A DNA stretch of 64,000 bases from an uncultured Bacteroidales bacterium (GCA_949298955.1 CASFYQ010000001.1:124001-188000), one strand, 5' to 3'. Counted from the stretch's first letter, positions 51,071 through 59,622 are shown. Translations and numbers: made by a program. Notes: generated from the letters alone by a model not told the origin.

Positions 51071-51910
51071 ATGTTCTCCAAACTTTTCAAACACGGGGAA
51101 AAGGCTGCCGAGACCGAAGCCAAGGTGCAGCCCGAGATTCGCCCGACGGATTTCGGAACGACTGATAACAATATGGTGTTGAGAACCGAGGATTTGGTGA
51201 AGAAATATCGCCAGCGTACTGTGGTCAATCATGTATCAATCGATGTTACACAGGGCGAAATCGTGGGACTGTTGGGCCCGAACGGGGCCGGTAAAACGAC
51301 GACCTTCTACATGACGACAGGGCTGATTACACCCAATCAGGGACATATTTATCTTAACGATCTCGATATTACCGATTATCCCGTGTACAAGCGGGCTCAA
51401 ATCGGTATCGGTTATTTAGCGCAAGAGGCTTCGGTATTCCGCAAACTGTCGGTCGAGGACAATATTCGCTGCGTACTCGAGATGACGCATACCTCGAAAG
51501 AGTATCAACGCGACAAGTTGGAAAGCCTTATTGCCGAGTTCCGTCTGCAAAAGGTGCGCAAAAACCTGGGCGACCAGCTGTCGGGTGGTGAGCGGCGACG
51601 TACCGAGATAGCTCGTTGCTTGGCCATCAGTCCCAAATTTATCATGCTCGATGAACCGTTTGCCGGAGTAGACCCTATTGCCGTAGAAGATATTCAGTCG
51701 ATTGTCTATAAACTGAAAGAGAAAAATATAGGTATTCTCATTACCGACCACAATGCCCCCGAGACGTTGAGTATCACCGACCGCGCTTACCTGCTTTTCG
51801 AAGGGAAAATTCTATTCCAGGGAACCTCCGAAGAGTTGGCCGAGAATCCTGTTGTGCGTGAAAAATACTTAGGTCGTAACTTTATCTTCCATCGGAAGAA
51901 ATTCCTTTGA
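51071..51910 (+). CDS. lptB: LPS export ABC transporter ATP-binding protein
   Basis: LptB powers extraction of lipopolysaccharide from the inner membrane. The 279-residue protein has a non-conserved N-terminal extension of about 35 residues ([16 protein letters not shown] ...), then the ATPase: Walker [11 protein letters not shown]-loop [19 protein letters not shown], signature [16 protein letters not shown], Walker [17 protein letters not shown] and switch ITDHNAPE. These motifs are characteristic of LptB. The Lpt partner permeases are elsewhere. Its 3' end overlaps the convergent CPBP protease gene by 29 bases. The likely promoter lies in the repeat at 50963-50970. Confidence 0.93.
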   Translation: MFSKLFKHGEKAAETEAKVQPEIRPTDFGTTDNNMVLRTEDLVKKYRQRTVVNHVSIDVTQGEIVGLLGPNGAGKTTTFYMTTGLITPNQGHIYLNDLDITDYPVYKRAQIGIGYLAQEASVFRKLSVEDNIRCVLEMTHTSKEYQRDKLESLIAEFRLQKVRKNLGDQLSGGERRRTEIARCLAISPKFIMLDEPFAGVDPIAVEDIQSIVYKLKEKNIGILITDHNAPETLSITDRAYLLFEGKILFQGTSEELAENPVVREKYLGRNFIFHRKKFL

Positions 51911-52772
51911 CCTCGCGGTTGGCCGTAAATACCTTTTTATAAAACAGAAAAAGCAGGAAGGCGGTGGCCGCAAGGCTTACCCAGGCCAGCCATGCCGTAG
52001 ACGATTGTGCCGTGCCCAGTGTTTCCATCGTATTGTCCGAGGCATTGCCGGTAAAATAGGCGATGCAGACGACCATACTGTTGTTGAGCAGATGTCCGAA
52101 GATGGGTAGCCACAGATTGCGGCTCCACACGAGCAGATAGCCGAAAAACGCACCCAGCAGCAACCGGGGAAAGAATCCGTAGAATTGCAGATGCATGGCA
52201 CTGAACAGGAAAGCGCAACTCCACACGGCAAAATGTGCCCGACGACTTTTCCCTTGCACCACTTGTTGAAGCACTCCCCTGAAAACCATCTCTTCGCCCA
52301 TGCCGGTGAGTACCCCTATACCCAGCACGACGGCCAGAAAATGGGCAAACGATTTGATTTGCAACATTTGCTCGGTCACTGCGGCAGCAGCCTCTTCCTG
52401 CTGTCGCATCCATGCCTCGATGTGGCTGAAAGCTGCGGGCAGACTGACAGACTCATTCCATTCCACTAACCGGTTGAACATGGGGGTGGCCACGAAATAG
52501 AGTGCCACGATGCACAGCAGTTCGACCAGCCGCGGGGCTTTGTTCAGATGGAGTCCTTGGCCGGCATTGCCCCAAAAGAGCATAGCAGCAAACCAGGCCG
52601 GCAAGATAAACATACCGATATTTTGTAGATACAAGCCTGTCAACAGAGCATATTCACCCCGCACGAAAAGCATGGGTATGGCAATGACAAACACGCCACA
52701 CAAAATCAATACCAGCAAAACGATGAGCTTCATGCCCACCGACGAATGACGGATATATTCGGTAATCTTCAT
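51882..52772 (-). CDS. CPBP family intramembrane metalloprotease
   Basis: The 296-residue polytopic protein has about eight hydrophobic segments and the CPBP (Abi/CAAX protease) motifs: [14 protein letters not shown] (EExxxR), [16 protein letters not shown] with the second His region, and [11 protein letters not shown]. Related enzymes cleave prenylated or bacteriocin-related peptides, but most bacterial members lack a known substrate. A near-consensus TATCTTTA lies at 52794-52801 on the minus strand. The 3' end overlaps lptB by 29 bases tail to tail. Confidence 0.85.
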   Translation of the reverse strand: MKITEYIRHSSVGMKLIVLLVLILCGVFVIAIPMLFVRGEYALLTGLYLQNIGMFILPAWFAAMLFWGNAGQGLHLNKAPRLVELLCIVALYFVATPMFNRLVEWNESVSLPAAFSHIEAWMRQQEEAAAAVTEQMLQIKSFAHFLAVVLGIGVLTGMGEEMVFRGVLQQVVQGKSRRAHFAVWSCAFLFSAMHLQFYGFFPRLLLGAFFGYLLVWSRNLWLPIFGHLLNNSMVVCIAYFTGNASDNTMETLGTAQSSTAWLAWVSLAATAFLLFLFYKKVFTANREVKGISSDGR

Positions 52773-53109
52773 AACTCCTCTTTTTTTCGCGGGTAAAGAT
52801 AATGAAGATAATGTTTCTGCGATATGATTTCGGTAAAAATCTATCTATACCGCAGCATCAGTTCACATCAGTTCACATCGGTTTACGGCGGCTTACCGGC
52901 AATTCCCCCGATGTTATAACCCTAATTCGGTATATTTCGACTGCATAATTATCCTTTATGCTATACAACAAGAATCGACTTAGGGAATAATGAGAGTTTC
53001 AAAAGAGTAAATAATCTCAATAAAATTTGCCACTTTGTCTACAAATTATTTTGAAAGCATGGATAAATGTCTATATTTGCAAATTTAAGCGTAGCAAAAT
53101 AATAATTTT
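52773..53109. promoter_or_regulatory. his operon upstream region: triple 10-bp repeat and full promoter
   Basis: This 337-base gap has no convincing gene. Three head-to-tail decamers, CATCAGTTCA (52856-52865), an identical copy (52866-52875) and CATCGGTTTA (52876-52885), form a 30-base array of unknown role. A full plus-strand promoter, TTTG (53050-53053), 18 bases and TATATTTG (53072-53079), lies 30 bases before hisH. No leader peptide rich in His codons is seen between promoter and gene. Confidence 0.6.
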
Positions 53110-53700
53110 ATGGAGGTCGCCATTATAAAATACAATGCCGGGAATATTTATTCGGTAGAATGTGCCTTGCGCCGGTTGGGAATAGACCCGGTGGTGAGCG
53201 ATTCGCCCGAGGTACTCTTGCGGGCCGACAAGGTGCTGTTCCCGGGGGTAGGCGAGGCTTCGTCGGCCATGGCGTATTTGCGCAAGCATGGGCTCGACTG
53301 GGTGATTCTGAATCTGACGCAGCCGGTATTGGCTATCTGTATAGGCATGCAGTTGCTTTGTTCCCACTCCGAGGAGGGCGACGCCGATTGCCTGGGCCTT
53401 TTCGATACCAAGGTGCGGCGGTTTGTGCCGCAGACCGACGGGCAGAAGGTGCCCCACATGGGGTGGAATACCTTGCACAATTTGCGCGGGCCTCTGTTCA
53501 AAGGTGTCGACGAGGGGAGTTATGCTTACTTCGTGCACAGCTACTACGCTCCGGTTTCGACCGATTGTGTGGCGCAGTGCGACTACATCACCCCGTTTTG
53601 CGCGGCATTGAGTAAAGACAATTTTTATGCCACCCAGTTCCATGTCGAGAAAAGTGGGGCCGTGGGGGTGCGCATTCTTGAAAATTTTCTTGCCCTATGA
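53110..53700 (+). CDS. hisH: Imidazole glycerol phosphate synthase, glutaminase subunit
   Basis: HisH releases ammonia from glutamine for HisF in the fifth step of histidine synthesis. The 196-residue class-I glutamine amidotransferase has the oxyanion segment FPGVGEASSAM, the nucleophile C77 in LAICIGMQLLCS, and the His178/Glu180 pair in ATQFHVEKSG. FVHSYYAP and GWN (HMGWNTL) are also typical of HisH. It opens the operon and its last bases overlap the hisA start (ATGA). Confidence 0.95.
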   Translation: MEVAIIKYNAGNIYSVECALRRLGIDPVVSDSPEVLLRADKVLFPGVGEASSAMAYLRKHGLDWVILNLTQPVLAICIGMQLLCSHSEEGDADCLGLFDTKVRRFVPQTDGQKVPHMGWNTLHNLRGPLFKGVDEGSYAYFVHSYYAPVSTDCVAQCDYITPFCAALSKDNFYATQFHVEKSGAVGVRILENFLAL

Positions 53701-54428
53701 TTCAGTTAATCCCGGCCATAGATATTATCGGGGGACGTTGCGTGCGACTGTCGCAAGGCGACTATGCCCGACAGCAGGTCTACAACGAGAATCCGCTCGA
53801 GGTGGCCAAGGCTTTTGAGGATAGCGGCCTGACACGATTGCATCTGGTCGACCTGGACGGTGCCAAAGCGAGCCACATTGTCAACTACAAGGTGCTCGAA
53901 CAGATTGCCAGGCGCACGAGTCTGTCTATCGATTTCGGGGGCGGCTTGAAAAGCGACGAAGACCTGCACATCGCTTTTGAGAGCGGAGCCCATCTGGTGA
54001 CGGGCGGCAGCATAGCCGTGCGCAACCGCCCGCTGTTTGAGAGCTGGGTGGTGCGATATGGCAAGGAGCGCATCATCTTGGGGGCCGATGTGCGGGACGG
54101 GAAAATCTCAACCGGCGGCTGGCTCGACGACTCGGATGTGGAGTTGATACCCTTTGTGCGCGACTATCAGCAGATGGGTATCGAGCAGGTAATCACGACT
54201 GACATTGCTCGCGATGGTATGTTGCAGGGGTGTGCCGTGGAACTGTATGGCAAGATGTTGGCCGAGTTGCCCGGTATCTACTTGATTGCCAGTGGCGGCG
54301 TAAGTTCATGGGCCGACATCGAGGCATTACAGGCGACAGGAGTCCCGGCTGTCATATTGGGAAAAGCTATTTACGAGGGATACATATCACTCTCTGAAAT
54401 AACACATTTCATAATTGATAACCAATGA
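53697..54428 (+). CDS. hisA: ProFAR isomerase (phosphoribosyl-formimino-AICAR ribotide isomerase)
   Basis: HisA performs the Amadori rearrangement of ProFAR to PRFAR. The 243-residue TIM barrel has the first catalytic Asp in LIPAIDIIGGRCVRLSQGDY, the phosphate-binding FGGGLKSDED and the second Asp in VITTDIARDGMLQG, with a final SGGVSSWADIEAL. GGGLK and TDIARDGM distinguish it from HisF. It overlaps hisH by 4 bases and precedes hisF by 7. Confidence 0.95.
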   Translation: MIQLIPAIDIIGGRCVRLSQGDYARQQVYNENPLEVAKAFEDSGLTRLHLVDLDGAKASHIVNYKVLEQIARRTSLSIDFGGGLKSDEDLHIAFESGAHLVTGGSIAVRNRPLFESWVVRYGKERIILGADVRDGKISTGGWLDDSDVELIPFVRDYQQMGIEQVITTDIARDGMLQGCAVELYGKMLAELPGIYLIASGGVSSWADIEALQATGVPAVILGKAIYEGYISLSEITHFIIDNQ

Positions 54429-54435
54429 AAAAGTT

Positions 54436-55191
54436 ATGTTGGCAAAACGAATTATACCTTGCCTCGACGTGAAAGAGGGTATGACCGTAAAGGGAACGAA
54501 TTTTGTGAATTTCAGGGAGGCCGGCGATCCGGTTGAGTTGGGCGAATTTTATAGCCGACAAGGTGCCGACGAGTTGGTTTACCTCGATATTACTGCGTCG
54601 CATGAAGGACGCAAAACATTCACCGATTTGGTGAAACGTATTGCGGCTTGTATCGACATTCCTTTTACGGTAGGGGGCGGCATCCACTCGCTGACCGATG
54701 TAGACCGACTGTTGAATGCCGGGGCTGACAAGGTTTCGCTCAACTCTTCAGCCTTGAAAAATCCACAAATAATCGAAGAGGTTGCAAAAAATTTCGGTTC
54801 GCAGGTATGTGTTATCGCAATAGATGCTAACTTTGAGGACGGAAATTGGATATGCTACCTGAACGGCGGACGGATACCAACCCGTCGCACGCTCTTTGAG
54901 TGGGCGGCCGAAGCGGCCGATCGGGGGGCTGGCGAGATACTGTTTACCAGCATTGCCCACGACGGGACACACGGCGGATATGCCTGCGATGCCCTGCGCG
55001 AGTTGCACCGGCAGCTGCCTGTCCCGGTGATTGCCTCGGGCGGAGCAGGGACGATGGCCCATTTCAAGGAGGCCTTCCTGCAAGGCGAGGCTGATGCCGC
55101 ACTGGCCGCAGGAGTATTCCATTTCGGGGAAATTGCAATCCCGGAGTTGAAACGGTATTTATCGGGATACGACATTCCCATAAGAATATGA
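54436..55191 (+). CDS. hisF: Imidazole glycerol phosphate synthase, cyclase subunit
   Basis: HisF makes imidazole glycerol phosphate and AICAR from PRFAR and HisH-derived ammonia. The 251-residue barrel starts MLAKRIIPCLDVKEGMTVKG with D11 and has the second catalytic Asp in CVIAIDANFEDG. FTVGGGIHSLTDVDRLLNAGADKVSLNSSA and IASGGAGTMAHF bind the phosphates. One loop is unusual: where most HisF read S-(I/M)-D-R-DGT, this reads SIAHDGTHGG, so the first Asp of that motif is Ala. The ATG at 54436 starts at the family's usual position; the frame is open further upstream. Confidence 0.94.
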   Translation: MLAKRIIPCLDVKEGMTVKGTNFVNFREAGDPVELGEFYSRQGADELVYLDITASHEGRKTFTDLVKRIAACIDIPFTVGGGIHSLTDVDRLLNAGADKVSLNSSALKNPQIIEEVAKNFGSQVCVIAIDANFEDGNWICYLNGGRIPTRRTLFEWAAEAADRGAGEILFTSIAHDGTHGGYACDALRELHRQLPVPVIASGGAGTMAHFKEAFLQGEADAALAAGVFHFGEIAIPELKRYLSGYDIPIRI

Positions 55192-55194
55192 ATT

Positions 55195-55806
55195 ATGAAT
55201 AAGGAAGAGATAAAACAGTTGGATTTCGACAAGATGGGCGGTCTCGTACCTGTTATCGTTCAGGACGACGTCACCCAAAAGGTGCTCATGCTCGGCTTTA
55301 TGAACGAGGAGGCATTGCGTAAGACTCTCGAAACGGGGAAGGTCACTTTTTTCAGCCGCACCAAAGGGCGACTGTGGATCAAGGGTGAAGAGAGCGGGAA
55401 TTATCTACTCGTGAAATCCGTGCACAAGGACTGCGACAACGACACGCTTCTGATTAAAGCCGAACCTTGTGGGCCGGTGTGCCATACCGGTGCCGATACT
55501 TGTTTTGGCGAAACGAATGACGATGATTTTGCCTTTATTCAGTATTTGCAGAATTTCATCGAACGTCGTAAAGCCGAGATGCCCAAGGGCTCTTACACGA
55601 CCTCGCTTTTCAATTCGGGAATCAACCGTATGGCCCAAAAGGTGGGCGAGGAGGCGGTAGAAACGGTCATCGAGGCGACCAACGGAAGTGATGAGCGGCT
55701 TATCTACGAAGCATCTGATTTGTTGTACCATCTGATTGTGCTGCTCACATCGAAAGGATATCGCATAGAAGATTTGGCTCGAGAATTGAAAAAGAGGCAT
55801 AAATAA
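55195..55806 (+). CDS. hisIE: Bifunctional phosphoribosyl-AMP cyclohydrolase / phosphoribosyl-ATP pyrophosphatase
   Basis: HisIE carries steps two and three of histidine synthesis. In the 203-residue protein the HisI half (about 1-110) shows LMLGFMNEEAL, KVTFFSRTKGRLWIKGE and the zinc cysteines in HKDCDNDTLL and CGPVCHTGADTCF. The HisE half (about 112-203) shows YTTSLFNSGINRMAQKVGEEAVE and the EASDLLYHLIVLL metal-binding helix. The fused form is normal in Bacteroidetes. It lies 3 bases after hisF and 8 before the ftsE-like gene; hisG, D, C and B are not in the window. Confidence 0.95.
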   Translation: MNKEEIKQLDFDKMGGLVPVIVQDDVTQKVLMLGFMNEEALRKTLETGKVTFFSRTKGRLWIKGEESGNYLLVKSVHKDCDNDTLLIKAEPCGPVCHTGADTCFGETNDDDFAFIQYLQNFIERRKAEMPKGSYTTSLFNSGINRMAQKVGEEAVETVIEATNGSDERLIYEASDLLYHLIVLLTSKGYRIEDLARELKKRHK

Positions 55807-55814
55807 AAATTGTT

Positions 55815-56486
55815 ATGGAAAAGAAATTGCTTGTCAAATATACCGATGTGCAAATTTGCCGGGAAGAGTTGACCATCTTGGATCATGTCGATTTTGAACT
55901 GTATAGCGGTGAATTTGTCTATTTCATAGGTCGTGTGGGCAGCGGTAAAAGTTCGCTGCTGAAAACCATGTATGCCGATTTGCCCATTAACGAAGGCGAC
56001 GCCTCGGTACTCGATTTCGATGTGTGCCATATCCGCAATAAAGAGATTCCTCAACTGCGGCGGAAACTGGGCATCGTGTTTCAAGACTTTCAGTTGCTCA
56101 CCGACCGCTCGGTCTACGAGAACCTCGCTTTTGTGCTGAAAGCTACGGGCTGGAAAGACAAGGAAGAAATAGATACCCGGGTGGCCGAGGTGCTCGACCA
56201 AGTGGGAATGCGCAAAAAATCGTACAAGATGCCGCATGAATTGTCGGGCGGTGAACAGCAACGTATTGTTATTGCCCGGGCCTTGTTGAACTCTCCCAAG
56301 ATTATCCTGGCCGATGAGCCTACCGGTAATCTCGACCCACAGACCGGCCAGCAAATCGTCTCTCTGTTGCACCGCATTTGCGAGACGGGAACAGCTGTTA
56401 TCATGACCACTCACAACCTGAATTTAGTCGAGGAGTTTCCCGGGAGAATCCTGAAATGTGAAGATAAGAGCCTTGTCGAAATTTAA
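55815..56486 (+). CDS. ftsE: FtsE-like ABC ATP-binding protein
   Basis: This 223-residue ATPase matches the cell-division FtsE group: Walker A GRVGSGKSS near 39-47, Q-loop LGIVFQDFQLLTDRSVYENLAF, signature LSGGEQQRIVIARALLN, Walker B IILADEPTGNLDP and switch MTTHNLNL. FtsE with the membrane protein FtsX activates murein hydrolases at the septum. No ftsX is adjacent, and the gene is the tail of the his operon (8 bases after hisIE), a layout I believe is usual in Bacteroidetes. Another FtsE/LolD-type transporter is the alternative. Confidence 0.85.
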   Translation: MEKKLLVKYTDVQICREELTILDHVDFELYSGEFVYFIGRVGSGKSSLLKTMYADLPINEGDASVLDFDVCHIRNKEIPQLRRKLGIVFQDFQLLTDRSVYENLAFVLKATGWKDKEEIDTRVAEVLDQVGMRKKSYKMPHELSGGEQQRIVIARALLNSPKIILADEPTGNLDPQTGQQIVSLLHRICETGTAVIMTTHNLNLVEEFPGRILKCEDKSLVEI

Positions 56487-56501
56487 TTTGCCCCAGAATA
56501 G

Positions 56502-56532
56502 TTGATAATCCGGCGGGAAAAGTATATTTTTG
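56502..56532 (+). promoter_or_regulatory. Promoter (TTG - 20 bases - TATTTTTG) for lysC
   Basis: TTG at 56502-56504 and TATTTTTG at 56525-56532 fit the -33/-7 spacing. The start of transcription would be near 56538, about 40 bases before the ATG. Confidence 0.6.
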
Positions 56533-56579
56533 CGCAGCGATAAGTATAAATTTTACATTTAAAAACAAGTAGAAAAGAA

Positions 56580-57905
56580 ATGAAAGTACTCAAATTTGGT
56601 GGAACTTCTGTTGGTAGCGCCCAATGTATGAAAGATGTTGCCAAATTAATTTGTGACGGGAATCAAAAAATCGTAGTGTTGTCGGCCATGGCCGGAACAA
56701 CCAATACCTTGGTAGAGATATCGGACTATCTTTATAAGAAAAATACCGATGGCGCCCGGGAAACGATTGGAAATCTTGAACGAAAGTACATTAAAGTCAT
56801 CGAAGAACTGTATAGCACCGACGAATATAAACAAAAAGCTCTCGATGTAGTAAAGTCGTGTTTCGACCATATGCGCTCGTTCACCAAAGACTTGTTTACT
56901 CTCTTTGAGGAGAAGGTCATTTTGGCTCAGGGCGAGTTGATGTCTACGGCGATGGTTCACAACTATCTGCTGGAGCACGGGGTGAAATCGGTTATGCTCC
57001 CAGCTCTCGACTATATGCGTACCGACAAAAATTCGGAGCCCGACAACCAATTTATCAAAAATAAACTTACTGCCATGTTGCAGGAGAACCCCGATGCCGA
57101 AATTTATATCACCCAGGGGTATATCTGCCGCAATGCCTATGGCGAAATAGATAACTTGCAACGTGGCGGAAGCGACTATTCGGCTTCGCTGATTGGTGCC
57201 GCTATCGATGCCGAGGAGATTCAGATTTGGACCGATATCGATGGTATGCACAACAACGACCCCCGTTTCGTAGAGAATACGAAGCCGGTACGTTATCTGC
57301 AATTTGAAGAGGCTGCCGAGTTGGCCTATTTCGGAGCCAAGATTCTGCACCCCACGTGTGTGCTCCCTGCCAAGTTGAACAATATACCGGTGCGATTGCT
57401 GAACACGATGCAGCCCGATGCTCCCGGGACCTTGATATACAATAGCCACGAGGCCTCTGACGGGCAAATTAAAGCGATAGCCGCCAAAGAGAATATCACG
57501 GCCATCAAGATAAAATCGGGACGAATGTTGTTGGCCTACGGGTTCTTGCGCAAGGTGTTCGAGATATTCGAAAGCTATCAAACCTCTATCGATATGGTGA
57601 CAACCTCGGAGGTGGGTGTTTCGCTGACTATCGACAACACGAAGCATCTGCAAGAGATTCTCGACGATTTGCGCAAATTCGGTACCGTGACGGTCGACGA
57701 GGATATGGTGATTATTTGTGTCGTAGGAGATTTGGAGTGGAACCATGTGGGATTTGAATCTCAAGCCGTGCAGGCAATGAAAGATATTCCGGTTCGAATG
57801 ATTTCCTACGGAGGCAGCAATTACAACATCTCTTTCCTGGTTCGCCGGGAAGACAAAGTAAAAGCGTTACGGTCGCTAAGTCAACACCTTTTTGAAAATC
57901 AATAA
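56580..57905 (+). CDS. lysC: Aspartate kinase (monofunctional, lysC type)
   Basis: Aspartate kinase phosphorylates aspartate at the entry to lysine, diaminopimelate, threonine and methionine synthesis. The 441-residue protein has the kinase domain with KFGGTSVG at 5-12, VVLSAMAGTTNTLV, RGGSDYSASLIGAAI and IWTDIDGMHNNDPR, followed by two ACT domains (about 300-365 and 375-441, ending in ISYGGSNYNISFLV), where lysine or threonine feedback would act. It is not fused to homoserine dehydrogenase. It has its own promoter, and a terminator-like hairpin separates it from lysA. Confidence 0.94.
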   Translation: MKVLKFGGTSVGSAQCMKDVAKLICDGNQKIVVLSAMAGTTNTLVEISDYLYKKNTDGARETIGNLERKYIKVIEELYSTDEYKQKALDVVKSCFDHMRSFTKDLFTLFEEKVILAQGELMSTAMVHNYLLEHGVKSVMLPALDYMRTDKNSEPDNQFIKNKLTAMLQENPDAEIYITQGYICRNAYGEIDNLQRGGSDYSASLIGAAIDAEEIQIWTDIDGMHNNDPRFVENTKPVRYLQFEEAAELAYFGAKILHPTCVLPAKLNNIPVRLLNTMQPDAPGTLIYNSHEASDGQIKAIAAKENITAIKIKSGRMLLAYGFLRKVFEIFESYQTSIDMVTTSEVGVSLTIDNTKHLQEILDDLRKFGTVTVDEDMVIICVVGDLEWNHVGFESQAVQAMKDIPVRMISYGGSNYNISFLVRREDKVKALRSLSQHLFENQ

Positions 57906-57918
57906 ATGAATCTATTCT

Positions 57919-57957
57919 GTGTCATGTAGAACATCTTCTGCATGACACTTTATTTTT
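57919..57957 (+). terminator. Intercistronic terminator between lysC and lysA
   Basis: Arms GTGTCATG (57919-57926) and CATGACAC (57941-57948) are perfect, with a 14-base loop and a T-rich tail to 57957. lysA starts at 57965 with no TAnnTTTG box between, so it seems to depend on read-through. Confidence 0.75.
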
Positions 57958-57964
57958 TAATAAT

Positions 57965-59101
57965 ATGTTTCCTATCACTCATTTCAATCAAATAAAAACT
58001 CCGTTTTACTATTACGATAAAACATTATTGAACAATACTCTTTCGACACTTACCCGCTTAGCCGAAGAACGGGACTTTGTGGTACATTATGCCATCAAGG
58101 CCAATGCCAACCCTGAAATTCTGCGGATTATCGCGGCATCGGGGATAGGCGCCGATTGTGTGAGCGGAGGAGAAATAAAGGCTGCATTGGAGGCCGGATT
58201 CCCAGCTCGAAAAATTGTATTTGCCGGGGTAGGAAAGGCCGATTGGGAGATAGAGTATGCTCTCGAGAACCGAATTTTCTGTTTCAATGTAGAGTCGGCC
58301 GAAGAGTTGGCGGTTATCGAGGAGTTAGCCCGTAAAAAAGAAACCGTGGCCTCGGTTGCTCTGCGGCTCAACCCCAATATCGATGCACATACTCATGAGT
58401 ATATCACAACCGGCCTCCGAGAAAACAAGTTCGGTATTCCCCTCGAGATGCTCGATGAGGTGCTTGCCCAGTTGCAAAATTATACCCACGTTCAGCTCGT
58501 GGGCTTTCATTTCCACATCGGGTCTCAAATCTTGACCATGGAGGCCTTCCGGGTTCTCTGCGAGCGTATCAATCGCTTACAAGACGACTTGGTAAAACGG
58601 AATATACAGGTAAAACACATTAATGTAGGTGGAGGATTGGGTGTCGATTATAATTGTCCCGATAAGAATCCAATCCCCGATTTCGAATCCTATTTTAATG
58701 TGTTCCGTGATACCCTCAATTTACGTGGAGGTCAGCAACTCCATTTCGAGTTAGGGCGTGCGGTGGTATGTCAGTGTGGCTCCCTTATTACTCGGGTGCT
58801 GTATGTAAAAAAAACAATTAAGAAACAGTTTGTCATTGTCGATGCCGGTATGACCGACTTGATTCGTCCTGCTCTGTATCAGGCTCATCACCATATCGAA
58901 AATATTACTTCCGACATGAGCATGCAACCCTATGATGTGGTAGGGCCTATCTGTGAGTCGTCGGACTGTTTCGGGAAATGTGTCATGTTAAATGCCACAG
59001 GGCGAGGCGATTTGATAGCCATACGGTCGGCCGGAGCCTATGGCGAAGTTATGGCTTCGCAATATAATTGTCGACCTTTGCCAGGATATTTGATAGAATA
59101 A
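57965..59101 (+). CDS. lysA: Diaminopimelate decarboxylase
   Basis: LysA makes lysine from meso-diaminopimelate. The 378-residue fold-type-III PLP enzyme has the cofactor lysine K45 in VHYAIKANANP, HFHIGSQI, the phosphate-binding GGGLGVDY, and the catalytic Cys in CESSDCFGK. It is shorter than the roughly 415-residue E. coli enzyme; this compact form is usual in Bacteroidetes and the motifs are intact. A carboxynorspermidine decarboxylase is a less likely relative. It follows lysC with a hairpin in the 59-base gap. Confidence 0.92.
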   Translation: MFPITHFNQIKTPFYYYDKTLLNNTLSTLTRLAEERDFVVHYAIKANANPEILRIIAASGIGADCVSGGEIKAALEAGFPARKIVFAGVGKADWEIEYALENRIFCFNVESAEELAVIEELARKKETVASVALRLNPNIDAHTHEYITTGLRENKFGIPLEMLDEVLAQLQNYTHVQLVGFHFHIGSQILTMEAFRVLCERINRLQDDLVKRNIQVKHINVGGGLGVDYNCPDKNPIPDFESYFNVFRDTLNLRGGQQLHFELGRAVVCQCGSLITRVLYVKKTIKKQFVIVDAGMTDLIRPALYQAHHHIENITSDMSMQPYDVVGPICESSDCFGKCVMLNATGRGDLIAIRSAGAYGEVMASQYNCRPLPGYLIE

Positions 59102-59103
59102 TA

Positions 59104-59122
59104 TAATTATTAACAATAATTA
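59104..59122. repeat. AT-rich palindrome upstream of perR
   Basis: TAATTATT (59104-59111), AAC, AATAATTA (59115-59122) is a perfect 8-3-8 inverted repeat. It lies about 25 bases upstream of the perR -7 box. It could be an operator, or only AT-rich DNA after lysA. Confidence 0.4.
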
Positions 59123-59146
59123 TTACATTCATATTGGGGAATGTAT

Positions 59147-59180
59147 TACTTTTGTGATTATAAAATTGTAATCATTACAA
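59147..59180 (+). promoter_or_regulatory. perR promoter box and PerR-box operator
   Basis: TACTTTTG (59147-59154) is the -7 box. TTGTAATCATTACAA (59166-59180) is a perfect 7-1-7 palindrome, close to the PerR-box consensus TTATAATNATTATAA. It lies just after the predicted transcript start and ends 10 bases before the ATG, so a bound repressor would block the promoter: autoregulation is likely. Confidence 0.75.
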
Positions 59181-59190
59181 ATAAAGAAAG

Positions 59191-59610
59191 ATGAAAGAGT
59201 CGGCACAAGACAGATTGCGCAAGTATAACATAAAGCCTTCGGTGCAGCGTATGGCTGTTTTGGATTATCTCATGAACCATCATACGCACCCGACTGCCGA
59301 TACAATATTCAATGCATTGTATCCGTCGATTCCTACATTATCGAAAGCTACAGTATACAATACCTTGAATTTATTGACCGAGCAAGGTGTTATTCAGATG
59401 ATTACAATCGACGAGCGAAATGCCCGTTTCGATGCGCGGGAAACGCCTCATCTGCATTTTAGATGCAACGAGTGTGGTGAGATATTCGATTTTGACTTGC
59501 CTCATTTTCAAATGGAGGTGCTTAAAGATTTCGAAATATCGGATATTCAACTCTATTGCAGGGGAGTATGTCCGGCGTGTCAGAAAAAGACAAACAACAT
59601 TAACAACTAA
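59191..59610 (+). CDS. perR: Fur-family peroxide-stress regulator (PerR-like)
   Basis: The 139-residue DNA-binding metalloregulator has an N-terminal winged helix with SVQRMAVLDYL and LSKATVYNTLNLLTEQG, and a C-terminal dimer domain with the zinc cysteines C92/C95 and C127/C130. Histidines H33, H87 and H89 and acidic residues near 81 and 102 fit the regulatory metal site whose His oxidation senses peroxide. The PerR assignment over Fur or Zur rests on the operator-like palindrome upstream and the rubrerythrin gene 12 bases downstream. Confidence 0.88.
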   Translation: MKESAQDRLRKYNIKPSVQRMAVLDYLMNHHTHPTADTIFNALYPSIPTLSKATVYNTLNLLTEQGVIQMITIDERNARFDARETPHLHFRCNECGEIFDFDLPHFQMEVLKDFEISDIQLYCRGVCPACQKKTNNINN

Positions 59611-59622
59611 AAATAACTGATT

